DNA of 64,000 bases from CAVRQM01 sp963723455. GTDB lineage: Bacteria; Pseudomonadota; Alphaproteobacteria; Acetobacterales; Acetobacteraceae. The stretch covers positions 310,001-374,000 of the forward strand of contig CAVRQM010000001.1 of assembly GCA_963723455.1 (NCBI GenBank), read 5' to 3'. Shown here piece by piece: positions 37,540 through 45,805 of the stretch. The translations under genes were made by a program, and so were the position numbers. Every line of letters starts with the position of its first letter. The stretch's first letter is position 1. A model generated the notes under the pieces. It was not told the origin of the DNA. It saw only the letters and a list, made by a program, of their open reading frames with translations, and ran no database searches.

Positions 37540-38262
37540 TCACGCCCGCTCCTCGCTCTGCCGGCTCAGGATCGCGCCGAATTCGGTGCCGAACCCCTCC
37601 ATCCGGCCGGCGAACCGCGACAGGTCGGTGCTGATCTTGTTGTACGCCAGCACCGCCGGGATCGCCGCGACCAGGCCGATGGCGGTGGCGAACAGCGCCT
37701 CGGCGATGCCCGGCGCCACCACGGCGAGGTTGGTGTTGTGCATCGCCGCGATCGCCGAGAAGCTGTGCATAATGCCCCAGACGGTGCCGAACAGGCCGAT
37801 GAACGGCGCCGTCGCGCCGACCGAGGCCAGGAACACCATCCAGCGTTCCTGCCGCTCCATCTCACGCGAAATGGTCACCGACATCGCCCGCTCGACCCGG
37901 TCGCGCACGCCGCTGCGGCTCATGTCGGCGCCGACGACGCGCTGGCTGCGCCGCCACTCGCTCATCGCCGCGCCGAATACCGCGGCGATCGGGTGGCGCG
38001 GCTTCTGGCCCTCGTCCTCGAACAGCTCGTCCAGGCTGCCGCCGGACCAGAAGCGGTCCTCGAAGACGTCAGCCGCACGGTTGGCGCGGCGCAGGCTGCT
38101 GACCTTTTCGAAGATGATGGCCCAGACCCATACGCTGGCAACCAGCAGCGCCAGGATCACCAGCTTCACCACCCAGTCGGCCTGCAGGAACATGCCCCAG
38201 ATCGACAGGTCGCCCATCACGGGCGGGGCGGCCAGGGTGGCGGTATCGACGGTCGGGTTCAA
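37540..38262 (-). CDS. tolQ: Tol-Pal/biopolymer transporter subunit TolQ
   Basis: An ExbB/TolQ family proton channel subunit. The 240-aa protein has three transmembrane helices (about 25-47, 135-157, 172-195), with VGATAPFIGLFGTVWGIMHS and GIAEALFATAIGLVAAIPAV, the conserved helices 2 and 3 lining the channel. It is the first gene of tolQRAB-pal and follows ybgC by 12 bases, so the whole set from ybgC is likely one operon up to the terminator after pal. Confidence 0.96.
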   Translation of the reverse strand: MNPTVDTATLAAPPVMGDLSIWGMFLQADWVVKLVILALLVASVWVWAIIFEKVSSLRRANRAADVFEDRFWSGGSLDELFEDEGQKPRHPIAAVFGAAMSEWRRSQRVVGADMSRSGVRDRVERAMSVTISREMERQERWMVFLASVGATAPFIGLFGTVWGIMHSFSAIAAMHNTNLAVVAPGIAEALFATAIGLVAAIPAVLAYNKISTDLSRFAGRMEGFGTEFGAILSRQSEERA

Positions 38263-38274
38263 CGTCGTGCATCC

Positions 38275-38769
38275 TCATTCTGCGGCCAGCCGCGCCATCG
38301 CGGCGCGCCAGCGATCCGGGATCCGCGCCGGCCGGAACTCCGCCCCGGATGGATCCCCTTCGGACCCCGGCGAGCGGCCGACGCACACCAGCAAGACTTC
38401 CGCCACGACCAGCGGCCAATTCGCCACCTCGCTTTCCGCGCTCTCGTGACGGAAGAAGGATTGGCGAAGCTCGATGCTGGCCGAGCCGAGCGTGATCGGG
38501 CGCGTCAGCACCAGCAGCGCGTCGTCAAGCCGTGCCGGCGCGGCATAATCCAATTTGACGCGCCGCACCACGAAGAACAGGCCGTGCTGCGCCGTCAAGT
38601 CCGCGTGGGCGATCCCGAGCTCGCGCATGGCTTCGGTGCGGGCGCGCTCGGCCATGCGCAGATAGGTCGCGTGATAGACCACGCCGCCGGCGTCGGTGTC
38701 CTCGTAGTACACGCGGGTCACATACCGGTGCGCGCCGGCCGGTGGCATGGAGGCGGGATGGCGGTTCAT
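38275..38769 (-). CDS. ybgC: Acyl-CoA thioesterase YbgC
   Basis: A hotdog-fold thioesterase encoded at the head of tol-pal operons and linked to phospholipid metabolism. The 164-aa protein contains VYYEDTDAGGVVYHATYLRM (about 19-38) with the catalytic Asp, and RVKLDYAAPARLDDALLV. It is about 25 residues longer at the C-terminus than E. coli YbgC. ATG 38769 overlaps the ruvB stop (ATGA), so translation of ybgC is probably coupled to ruvB. Confidence 0.94.
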   Translation of the reverse strand: MNRHPASMPPAGAHRYVTRVYYEDTDAGGVVYHATYLRMAERARTEAMRELGIAHADLTAQHGLFFVVRRVKLDYAAPARLDDALLVLTRPITLGSASIELRQSFFRHESAESEVANWPLVVAEVLLVCVGRSPGSEGDPSGAEFRPARIPDRWRAAMARLAAE

Positions 38770-39836
38770 TCATCCGCGCCCAGTTCGTCAAGCATCGGCA
38801 AATCCAGCATCGGCTGCGGCCCGGCGGGCGGCATCAGCCCCAGATGGCGCCAGCCCCGCTCGCCCAGCACCCGCCCGCGGCTAGTGCGCAGCACCAAGCC
38901 CTCCTGGATCAGGAACGGCTCCACCACGTCCTCCAGCGTGTCGCGCGCCTCGGCCAGCGCCGCGGCCAGCGTCTCGACGCCGACCGGGCCGCCGGAGTGG
39001 TGCTCGGCGATCCGGCGCAGATAGCGGCGATCCATCGCGTCCAGCCCCATCGCGTCCACTTCCAGCCGGGTCAGCGCAGCATCGGCGATGACCCGATCGA
39101 CCGGCGCGTCGCCCGCGACATGGGCAAAGTCGCGCACCCGCCGCAGCAGCCGGCCGGAGATGCGCGGGGTGCCGCGCGACCGTCTGGCGATTTCCGCGGC
39201 GCCGTCGCCAGTCAGCACGAAGCCGAGCTTTTCCGCGCCGCGGGCGACGATGCGGGTGAGTTCCTGCGGCGTGTAGAACACCAGCCGCAGCGGGATGCCG
39301 AAGCGGTCGCGCAGCGGCGTGGCGAGCAGCCCGGCCCGGGTGGTGGCGCCGACCAGGGTGAACGGGGCGAGGTCGATGCGCACGCTGCGCGCCGCCGGCC
39401 CCTCGCCGATGATCAGGTCGAGCTGGAAATCCTCCATCGCCGGATACAGCACTTCCTCGATGGCCGGCTGCAGGCGATGGATCTCGTCGATGAACAGCAC
39501 GTCGCGCGGCTGCAGATTGGTCAGGATCGCCGCCAGATCCCCGGCGCGCTGGATCACCGGGCCGGAGGTGGCCCGGAAGCCCACCCCGAGCTCGCGGGCG
39601 ACAATCTGCGCGAGCGTGGTCTTGCCCAAGCCGGGCGGCCCGTGAAGAAGAACATGGTCAAGGGCCTCGGAACGGTCCCTCGCGGCCGAGATGAAGATGG
39701 CGAGGTTCTCGCGTGAGGCTTGCTGGCCGGTAAACTCGGCCAGCGTCTGCGGACGCAGCGTAGCCTCCGCGGCGTCCTCCGGGGCGCGGGTCGCCGATAG
39801 CGGGCGGTCCGGCATGTCCGAACGCCCTGCGCTCAT
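38766..39836 (-). CDS. ruvB: Holliday junction branch migration helicase RuvB
   Basis: A AAA+ motor driving branch migration with RuvA. The 356-aa protein has LAEFTGQQASRENLAIF, Walker A GPPGLGKTT, Walker B VLFIDEIHRL, sensor VGATTRAGLLATPLRDRFG and the C-terminal winged helix with EDVVEPFLIQEGLVLRTSRG. ruvA and ruvC, its usual neighbours, are not next to it in this window; instead a YcjF-like gene lies upstream with an ATGA overlap and ybgC follows. The start ATG at 39836 is set by that overlap. Confidence 0.97.
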   Translation of the reverse strand: MSAGRSDMPDRPLSATRAPEDAAEATLRPQTLAEFTGQQASRENLAIFISAARDRSEALDHVLLHGPPGLGKTTLAQIVARELGVGFRATSGPVIQRAGDLAAILTNLQPRDVLFIDEIHRLQPAIEEVLYPAMEDFQLDLIIGEGPAARSVRIDLAPFTLVGATTRAGLLATPLRDRFGIPLRLVFYTPQELTRIVARGAEKLGFVLTGDGAAEIARRSRGTPRISGRLLRRVRDFAHVAGDAPVDRVIADAALTRLEVDAMGLDAMDRRYLRRIAEHHSGGPVGVETLAAALAEARDTLEDVVEPFLIQEGLVLRTSRGRVLGERGWRHLGLMPPAGPQPMLDLPMLDELGADE

Positions 39837-40690
39837 TGTGGCGGCAGCGGGCTGCATGCCGCCTCCGCCGCCCGCGCCAGCACCATCATCCGCCGCGCGG
39901 CGACGCCGGCCCCGGCCAGATCGCCCGCCACATGCCCCAGCAGCGGATTGGACAACACCGCGCGCACCGCCGCGTCGGCCGCCCAGCTCGTCGCCGCCAC
40001 CTGCGTCGCCGAACCGGCGGCGCGGCGCAGCAGCGACAGTGTCCCCAGCATACCGGGCCGCATCCCGTGCAACGCCGCGACCTCGCGCAGCAGCCGGATG
40101 CCGCGCCACGCCACCGCCAGCCCGTCAAGCGCCGGCGACGGCACCGCCGCCGTCAGCGCCAGCATCTGCACCGCGGCGGCCCGGCCGAGCGCCTGCGCCC
40201 GGACTTGCAGATCCGCGCCAGGTCCGGCGCGCAGCAGCGCCAGGATAACGTCCGGGTCGTTGGCGGCCAGCACCGCCGGCAGCAGCGCCTCGCCCTCCGG
40301 CAGGGTCGCGAGCCAGGTCCGCGCCGCGTCCCGCCGCGTCGCCGGATCCAGCATCGCCGCGCGCAGCAAATCCACCTGCTCCAGCCCGAACAGGCCGCGC
40401 AACTCGCGCCACACTCCCGCCCCGATCAGGCCGAACCCGGCCACCGCCACGCCCAGCGTCGTCCAGCCAAGCGCCGCAGCCCTGGCGAACTGGGCGGCGA
40501 CGAAATTGCCGACCTCCAGGCCCGCCAGCCCGATCACCAGCACCGATAGCCCGGCCACGCCAAGCGCCACCGTGCCCGCACCGCGCGCCGGCCGATCGGC
40601 AAGCAGCGCCGGCAGCGGCTCGGCTTCGAGACGCTCGGAGCGCAACTGCTCCAGCTCGAAACGCGGTCGGACGGGCGGTTCGTCGATCAC
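39833..40690 (-). CDS. YcjF/TIGR01620-like inner membrane protein
   Basis: A 285-aa protein: charged N-terminus (PPVRPRFELEQLRSERLEAE), two adjacent hydrophobic helices (TVALGVAGLSVLVIGLAGLE and LGWTTLGVAVAGFGLIGAGV), then a cytosolic domain with ALLRAGPGADLQVRAQALGR and a C-terminal DUF697-like helical part. This layout with a neighbouring YcjX is the YcjF family. GTG 40690 overlaps the ycjX stop (GTGA). In gammaproteobacteria the pair belongs to phage-shock or stress regulons; there is no psp gene here. Confidence 0.82.
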   Translation of the reverse strand: MIDEPPVRPRFELEQLRSERLEAEPLPALLADRPARGAGTVALGVAGLSVLVIGLAGLEVGNFVAAQFARAAALGWTTLGVAVAGFGLIGAGVWRELRGLFGLEQVDLLRAAMLDPATRRDAARTWLATLPEGEALLPAVLAANDPDVILALLRAGPGADLQVRAQALGRAAAVQMLALTAAVPSPALDGLAVAWRGIRLLREVAALHGMRPGMLGTLSLLRRAAGSATQVAATSWAADAAVRAVLSNPLLGHVAGDLAGAGVAARRMMVLARAAEAACSPLPPQ

Positions 40691-42048
40691 AGCAGATCGT
40701 CCAGCAGGAAGGTCAGCAGGCGGTCGAGCTCCAGGCTGGCGACCCCGCCACGGCCGCCCAGCGGCACGCGCAGCGGCTCGAAATCGGGCAGCGCCAGGAA
40801 CGGATGCACCCAGAACGCCGCGTCGGGCAAGCGGTCCGGCACCTCGCCTGGATAAGATCGCCCGGCCCTGCCCTCGCCCGCCACCCGGCCGCGCACCGCC
40901 GAGACCGGGCGGCCCTCCAGGGTCCAGACCACATCGTCGGTGCAGCGGGCCGCGGCGATCGCGAACGCCGCCCCGGCTCCGCCGGCGGGACCGGTCATGG
41001 CGCGCACCAGGGCGGCGAGGTTGCCGCGCTGCCGCTGGGCCACATGATCGGACTTGCTGGCGCAATACGCCACCCGCCCGATCCCGCCGAGAGCCGGGAA
41101 CAGCGGGGCGAGGAAGGCCAGGAACGGCAGCCAGGGCTGGCGGGAATGCAGCGCCCCAGACACCGAGGACAGCGCGGCGGCCACATCGGCAAAGGCCGCC
41201 GGGCCGGCGTGCAGGGCGCTCAGCACATCGGCCAGCACCACCAGCCGATCAAGCCGCCCGAAGCCGGGGGCCAGCAGCTCGCGGCGCACCGCATCGCGAT
41301 AGGCGTCGTAGCGACGCGACAGCAGCCCGGCCAAGCCGGACGCGCCCGCTGACCTCGATCCCGGCGGGCAGGGAAAGAATGTCAGCCAGGGCGGCGGCGG
41401 CCCGGGCGGCGGCATCAGGAAGCGGCCGGGCTGCAGCAGCGACAGCCCGGCCTCGTCGCGCAGCCGGCGCAGGGCGGCGACATAGAGCGCGTGGCCCTCG
41501 CCGGCGAGCGCCTCGTCGGCCGGGGCGCCCTGCGGCAGCGCGCGGGCGAAGGCGACGAACGGGGCGGCGCGGGGCAGCGCGTCGAGCCGGCGCAGCGTCG
41601 CCTCGGACCATTGCGCGAAATCCTGGGCGAGCATCGGCAGGTCGAGCAACCACTCGCCGGGGTAGTCCAGGAACTCCAGCCGCAGCTTTCGCGCCGGCAG
41701 GATGGCGGCGGCCCCGGCCCGCTCGATGTCCAGATCCAGCGCCAGCAACGACACCGAATTCGTGCGCGACGGCCAGCGCGGCGGGTCGGCGGCGAGTGCG
41801 GCCAGGTGCCCCTGAAAGTCGAAGCGCGGCAGCGAGTCGGCCAGGGCGGGCGCGAGCGCCACGCGCAGCCGCCCGGCGATGCGCGCCTGCACCGCCGGCA
41901 GCGTCGGCAGCCCGGCGCCGGCGGCCAGCAGGTTGGCGGCCAGCGAGGTCAGCAGCACGGTCTTGCCGGAGCGCGCGAGGCCGGTGACCCCGACGCGCAC
42001 CGTCTGGCGGCCGGGCCAGAGGTTCAGGGCGGTGGCGAGGGGGTCCAA
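40687..42048 (-). CDS. ycjX: YcjX family P-loop GTPase-like protein (DUF463)
   Basis: The 453-aa protein has the P-loop GLARSGKTVLLTSLAANLLA (about 23-42), the family motif DYPGEWLLDLPML near 150 and YCASKSDHVAQRQR, which serves as the base-recognition-like region. The C-terminal end (LELDRLLTFLLDDLL) is also conserved. The family is predicted to be GTPases with stress-related roles; the exact function is unknown. It is followed by the YcjF-like gene with a 4-bp overlap and preceded by gloA with a 33-bp gap. Confidence 0.9.
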   Translation of the reverse strand: MDPLATALNLWPGRQTVRVGVTGLARSGKTVLLTSLAANLLAAGAGLPTLPAVQARIAGRLRVALAPALADSLPRFDFQGHLAALAADPPRWPSRTNSVSLLALDLDIERAGAAAILPARKLRLEFLDYPGEWLLDLPMLAQDFAQWSEATLRRLDALPRAAPFVAFARALPQGAPADEALAGEGHALYVAALRRLRDEAGLSLLQPGRFLMPPPGPPPPWLTFFPCPPGSRSAGASGLAGLLSRRYDAYRDAVRRELLAPGFGRLDRLVVLADVLSALHAGPAAFADVAAALSSVSGALHSRQPWLPFLAFLAPLFPALGGIGRVAYCASKSDHVAQRQRGNLAALVRAMTGPAGGAGAAFAIAAARCTDDVVWTLEGRPVSAVRGRVAGEGRAGRSYPGEVPDRLPDAAFWVHPFLALPDFEPLRVPLGGRGGVASLELDRLLTFLLDDLL

Positions 42049-42081
42049 TGCACGCGGCCCGCGACAGCCCTCACCCCGGGC

Positions 42082-42477
42082 TCACGCGCGCTGGATCAGC
42101 TCGATCTTGTAGCCGTCCGGATCCTCGACGAAGGCGATCAGCGTGGTGCCGAACTTCACCGGCCCCGGCTCGCGGGTGATCCGGGTCCCCGCCGCGCGCA
42201 TCCGCTCGGTCGTCGCATAGATGTCAGGGACGCCCACCGCCAGATGACCGAACGCGGTGCCGATCTCATAGGCATGGTCGTGGCCATAGTTATAGGTGAG
42301 CTCCAGCACCGTATGCGTGCTCTCGTCGCCATAGCCCATGAAGGCCAGGGTGTACTTGCCGTCCGGCACATCGATGCGGCGCAGCTCCCTCATGCCGAAC
42401 TGGTCGCGATAGAAGGCGACGCTCTCCTCCAGGTTCTTCACGCGCAGCATGGTGTGCAGATAGCGGGGATCGCTCAT
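42082..42477 (-). CDS. gloA: Lactoylglutathione lyase (glyoxalase I)
   Basis: Isomerises the methylglyoxal-glutathione hemithioacetal. The 131-aa protein is a canonical VOC-fold GloA: HTMLRVKNLEESVAFYRDQF with metal ligand H8, ELTYNYGHDHAYEIGTAFGH with E and H ligands, and AFVEDPDGYKIELIQ at the end. ATG 42477 overlaps the lpxI stop by 4 bp, so a detoxification gene is translationally coupled to the lipid A cluster. No functional relation is evident. Confidence 0.96.
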   Translation of the reverse strand: MSDPRYLHTMLRVKNLEESVAFYRDQFGMRELRRIDVPDGKYTLAFMGYGDESTHTVLELTYNYGHDHAYEIGTAFGHLAVGVPDIYATTERMRAAGTRITREPGPVKFGTTLIAFVEDPDGYKIELIQRA

Positions 42478-43370
42478 CGGTCGTCTCCGTTTCCAGGGTC
42501 GCTGGTTGCAGGGTCGGTGCTTGCAGGGTCGGTGCCGAGCAGGAACAGCCCTGCCCGGTTCGCGGCGTGGATCGCGGCCTCGCGCTCGGCCAGGATGGTG
42601 CCGCCGGCCTCGAAGGCGACGCCGCGCAGCCCGGCGGCGGCGGCGGCGCGGATGGTCTCGGGACCGATGGTCGGCAGGTCGGTGCGGCGGTCCTGGCCCG
42701 GCTTGACCAGCTTGACCAACACCCCGCCCGGACCGGGCCGGGCCAGAGCGGCGGCGCGGGCCAGCATCGCGTCGGTGCCCTCCACCGCCTCGACCGCCAG
42801 CACGATGCCCTGCTGCACCACGCAGGCTTGCCCCACATCGGCCGCGCCCAGCGCCCGCAGCACGCCGCGGCCGCGCTCGATGTCGGCCTGCGCCTGCGCG
42901 TCCGGCGGAACCCGGCCCAGCAGGCCGCGCGCGCCCACCGCCTCGGTCAGGATCTCGTGCGCGCCGACGACGCGGAAGCCTTCTTCGGCCAGCACCCGGT
43001 GGATCGCGGCGAGCAGCCCGTCATCGCCGCCGAACGCCGCGCGGCCGATGCGGGCCAGCAGGCGGGCGCCCTCGGCATCGGGGCGGAGGTCCAGGATGGA
43101 GGGCCGTCTGACCGGGCCGATCAGCACCAGGTCGCGCACGCCGTTGTCGCGCAGCAGCGCCAGGATCCGGCCCGCCGCGCCAAGCCGGGCCAGCGCGTGC
43201 GGGTATGGCGCGATCACCGGCGGCTCGGCATAGCCGTCCAGGCCGACCACGAATACCGCGCGACCCGCCGCCTGCGCCGCCGCGGCGACGCGGCCGGGCA
43301 GGATGCCGCCGCCGGCCAGGATGCCGAGGGTGGCCGGGGTCATGCAGCTGCCGCGCGCCACCGGCGGCAT
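42474..43370 (-). CDS. lpxI: UDP-2,3-diacylglucosamine diphosphatase LpxI
   Basis: LpxI hydrolyses UDP-2,3-diacyl-GlcN to lipid X, replacing LpxH in alphaproteobacteria. The protein begins near TLGILAGGGILPGRVAAAA, then VVGLDGYAEPP, a DUF1009 domain with VVGAHEILTEAVGARGLLG, VVQQGIVLAVEAVEGTDAML and VLVKLVKPGQDRRTDLPTIG, all family markers. I chose ATG 43370, just past the lpxA stop; ATGs at 43382 and 43343 are possible. It is preceded by lpxA, as usual; lpxB, which often follows, is absent and gloA takes its place. Confidence 0.93.
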   Translation of the reverse strand: MPPVARGSCMTPATLGILAGGGILPGRVAAAAQAAGRAVFVVGLDGYAEPPVIAPYPHALARLGAAGRILALLRDNGVRDLVLIGPVRRPSILDLRPDAEGARLLARIGRAAFGGDDGLLAAIHRVLAEEGFRVVGAHEILTEAVGARGLLGRVPPDAQAQADIERGRGVLRALGAADVGQACVVQQGIVLAVEAVEGTDAMLARAAALARPGPGGVLVKLVKPGQDRRTDLPTIGPETIRAAAAAGLRGVAFEAGGTILAEREAAIHAANRAGLFLLGTDPASTDPATSDPGNGDDR

Positions 43371-43374
43371 GGCA

Positions 43375-44190
43375 TCAGGCATCGTCCTCCGCCGCCTCGG
43401 CAGCCAGCGCCGCGCGGACCAGGCCGCGCTTGCTGGGCGCCTCGGCGAACGCAAGCATCTGCGCCACCAGCGGCTCGGCGCCCCAGCGGCAGCGCACCGA
43501 GTCGAGCCGCTCGGCGAACACGCCCTGATCGGCGAACAGGGCACGGAAGGCGGCGCGGAACGCGTGGATGCGGGCGCGCTCGAAGCCGCGCCGCTTCAGC
43601 TGCACCAGGTTCAGGCCGCGCAGCCGAGCGCGATTGCCGATCACGCTGCCGAACGGGATCACGTCCGCTTCGACGCCGGACACGCCGCCGACCATCGCGC
43701 CGGTGCCGATCCGCACGAACTGGTGCAGCGCCGCCGCGCCGCCGATCACCGCGCGGTCGCCGATCGCGACGTGGCCGCCCATGACCACGTTGTTGGCGAC
43801 GATCACGCCGTCGCCCAGCGCACAGTCATGCGCCACATGAACCACCGCCATCAGCAGGCAGTCCGCGCCAACGCGGGTGACGCCGCTGCCGGTCGCGGTG
43901 CCGCGATGGATGGTGACATGCTCGCGCACGACTGTCCGCGCGCCGACCTCGCAGCGTGTCGGCTCGCCGCGGTATTTCAGATCCTGGGGCGCCAGTCCCA
44001 CCGTGCAGAACGGGAACAGCTGCGCGCCGGCCCCGATGCGGGTGTCGCCATCGACGACGACATGGCTGACCAGCACGGCATCGTCGCCGATCTGCGCCGC
44101 CGCGCCCACAATGCACCATGGGCCGATGCGCGCGCGCTCGCCGATCGCGGCGCCCGGCGCCACGATCGCGGTCGGGTGGATATCGGTCAC
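43375..44190 (-). CDS. lpxA: UDP-N-acetylglucosamine acyltransferase
   Basis: First step of lipid A synthesis. The 271-aa protein is built of left-handed beta-helix hexapeptide repeats (IHPTAIVAPGAAIGERARIG, VGARTVVREHVTIHRGTA) and carries the catalytic histidine in VVHVAHDCALGDGV. The C-terminal helical domain follows from about 190. Length matches the family. It overlaps fabZ upstream by 4 bp and is followed by lpxI, completing lpxD-fabZ-lpxA-lpxI. Confidence 0.97.
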   Translation of the reverse strand: MTDIHPTAIVAPGAAIGERARIGPWCIVGAAAQIGDDAVLVSHVVVDGDTRIGAGAQLFPFCTVGLAPQDLKYRGEPTRCEVGARTVVREHVTIHRGTATGSGVTRVGADCLLMAVVHVAHDCALGDGVIVANNVVMGGHVAIGDRAVIGGAAALHQFVRIGTGAMVGGVSGVEADVIPFGSVIGNRARLRGLNLVQLKRRGFERARIHAFRAAFRALFADQGVFAERLDSVRCRWGAEPLVAQMLAFAEAPSKRGLVRAALAAEAAEDDA

Positions 44191-44726
44191 CTGCCCGGCT
44201 CGTCCGCTTCGTGCGGCTCGGGCGCCACGCGGTCCATGATCATCGCGGCGTAGGTGGCCTCGGCCACCGACACGCCATCAACCCGCGCCACGGCCGAGAA
44301 CTTCCAGACATTGCCCCGATTGCGGTCCTTGGCGCAGTGGATGCGCAGCTGGTCGCCCGGATGCACCGGGCGGCGGAACTTGGCGCCCTCGATCGACATG
44401 AAATAGACGACCTTGCCGGCCGCCTCCGGCCCCAGCGTCTCGACGACCAGGACGGCGGCGGTCTGCGCCATGCTTTCGATGATGAGCACGCCCGGCATCA
44501 CCGGATGACCCGGGAAGTGGCCCTGGAAAAAGCCCTCGTTGATCGAGACGTTCTTCACGCCGATCGCCGAGCGGTTCGGCACCAGATCGACCACGCGATC
44601 GATCAGCAGGAACGGGTAGCGATGCGGGATCGCGCGCATGATGCGGGCGATGTCCACGAGCGGGACAATCTCGGCGGCGGCGTCGCCTGCCCGGCCCGGT
44701 TCGCCCTGCGCGTCAGCCCCATCCAT
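44187..44726 (-). CDS. fabZ: 3-hydroxyacyl-[acyl-carrier-protein] dehydratase
   Basis: Dehydrates 3-hydroxyacyl-ACP in fatty acid elongation, competing with LpxA/LpxD for hydroxyacyl-ACP. The 179-aa protein has IMRAIPHRYPFLLIDRV, the catalytic helix GHFPGHPVMPGVLIIESMAQ with active-site His and Glu, and YFMSIEGAKFRRPVHPGD. An extra 25-residue N-terminus precedes the core; an internal start cannot be excluded. Lies 5 bases after lpxD. Confidence 0.96.
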   Translation of the reverse strand: MDGADAQGEPGRAGDAAAEIVPLVDIARIMRAIPHRYPFLLIDRVVDLVPNRSAIGVKNVSINEGFFQGHFPGHPVMPGVLIIESMAQTAAVLVVETLGPEAAGKVVYFMSIEGAKFRRPVHPGDQLRIHCAKDRNRGNVWKFSAVARVDGVSVAEATYAAMIMDRVAPEPHEADEPGR

Positions 44727-44731
44727 GCCCG

Positions 44732-45805
44732 TCAGCCCGCCTCGTTCTTACCTTCCGCCGCGCGTCCGGCCCCGCCCTCGGCCAGCTTGCGCAGGGCCGC
44801 GATCTGCCGGAACGCGAATCGCACCGGAACCGCCGGACTTCCGACCACGTCGGCGCCGGCCGCGACGTCGCGCATCACCCCGGCCTGCGCCCCGATCCGC
44901 GCTCTCGCGCCAATCCGCAGATGGCCGGTCAGCCCTGCCTGACCGGCGATGGTCACGAAATCCTCCAGGACGGTGGACCCGGAAATACCAACCTGGGCGA
45001 CGATCACACACCCTCGCCCCACCTGTACATTGTGGCCGATCTGCACCAGATTGTCGAGCCGCGAACCGGCGCCGATCACCGTGTCGTGCGCCGAGCCGCG
45101 GTCGATCGTGGTGTTGGCGCCCACCTCGACGTCATCGCCGATCACCACTCGGCCGAGTTGCGGAACGCTCACGAACGTGCCTGCGGCATGCGCGAAACCG
45201 AAGCCCTCCTGACCGATCCGCGCGCCCGGATAGATGTACACGCGGTCGCCGAGCAGCGCGTGGCTGATCGAGGCATGCGCGCCGATGCGGCAATCCGCGC
45301 CCAGCACCACGCTGTCGCCAATCACCGCGTGCGCGCCGATGCGGCAGCGCGGTCCGATCTGCGCCCCGGCCCCCAACACCGCGAGCGGCCCCACCTCGGC
45401 GCTGGGATCGACCTGGCAGGACGGGTCCAGCACCGCCGATGGATGCACCCCCGGCCGCGCCGGCGGTGGCGGATGGAACAGCGCGGCGACCCGCGCCCAG
45501 CCCAGATACGGCTCGGCGGTGACGATGGCGATGCAGCCGGCCGGCGCACGGGCGGCCATGTCGGCGCGCAGGATCACCGCTCCCGCCCGGGTCGCGGCCA
45601 GCGCGTCGGCATAGCGGCGGTTGTCCAGGAAGCTGACATGCACCGGCTCGGCGGTCTGCAGCGAGGCCACGTCCTGCAGCAGCGCGCCGCCATCGGCGTC
45701 CGCCGCGATCTCGCCGCCGGCCGCCGCGGCGATGTCGCGCAGCGTGCGCGGCCGACCAGACGGAAAGAAGCGCGGGTCGCAGGCGGCGGCGGCGGGGCCG
45801 GTCAC
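44732..45805 (-). CDS. lpxD: UDP-3-O-acylglucosamine N-acyltransferase
   Basis: Third step of lipid A synthesis, adding the N-linked acyl chain. The 357-aa protein has an N-terminal uridine-binding domain (DVASLQTAEPVHVSFLDNRR), then hexapeptide repeats (GVHPSAVLDPSCQVDPSAEV onward), with the catalytic histidine in the region LDNLVQIGHNVQVGRGCVIV, and a C-terminal helix. Start at 45805 overlaps the skp stop by 4 bp. Confidence 0.97.
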   Translation of the reverse strand: MTGPAAAACDPRFFPSGRPRTLRDIAAAAGGEIAADADGGALLQDVASLQTAEPVHVSFLDNRRYADALAATRAGAVILRADMAARAPAGCIAIVTAEPYLGWARVAALFHPPPPARPGVHPSAVLDPSCQVDPSAEVGPLAVLGAGAQIGPRCRIGAHAVIGDSVVLGADCRIGAHASISHALLGDRVYIYPGARIGQEGFGFAHAAGTFVSVPQLGRVVIGDDVEVGANTTIDRGSAHDTVIGAGSRLDNLVQIGHNVQVGRGCVIVAQVGISGSTVLEDFVTIAGQAGLTGHLRIGARARIGAQAGVMRDVAAGADVVGSPAVPVRFAFRQIAALRKLAEGGAGRAAEGKNEAG

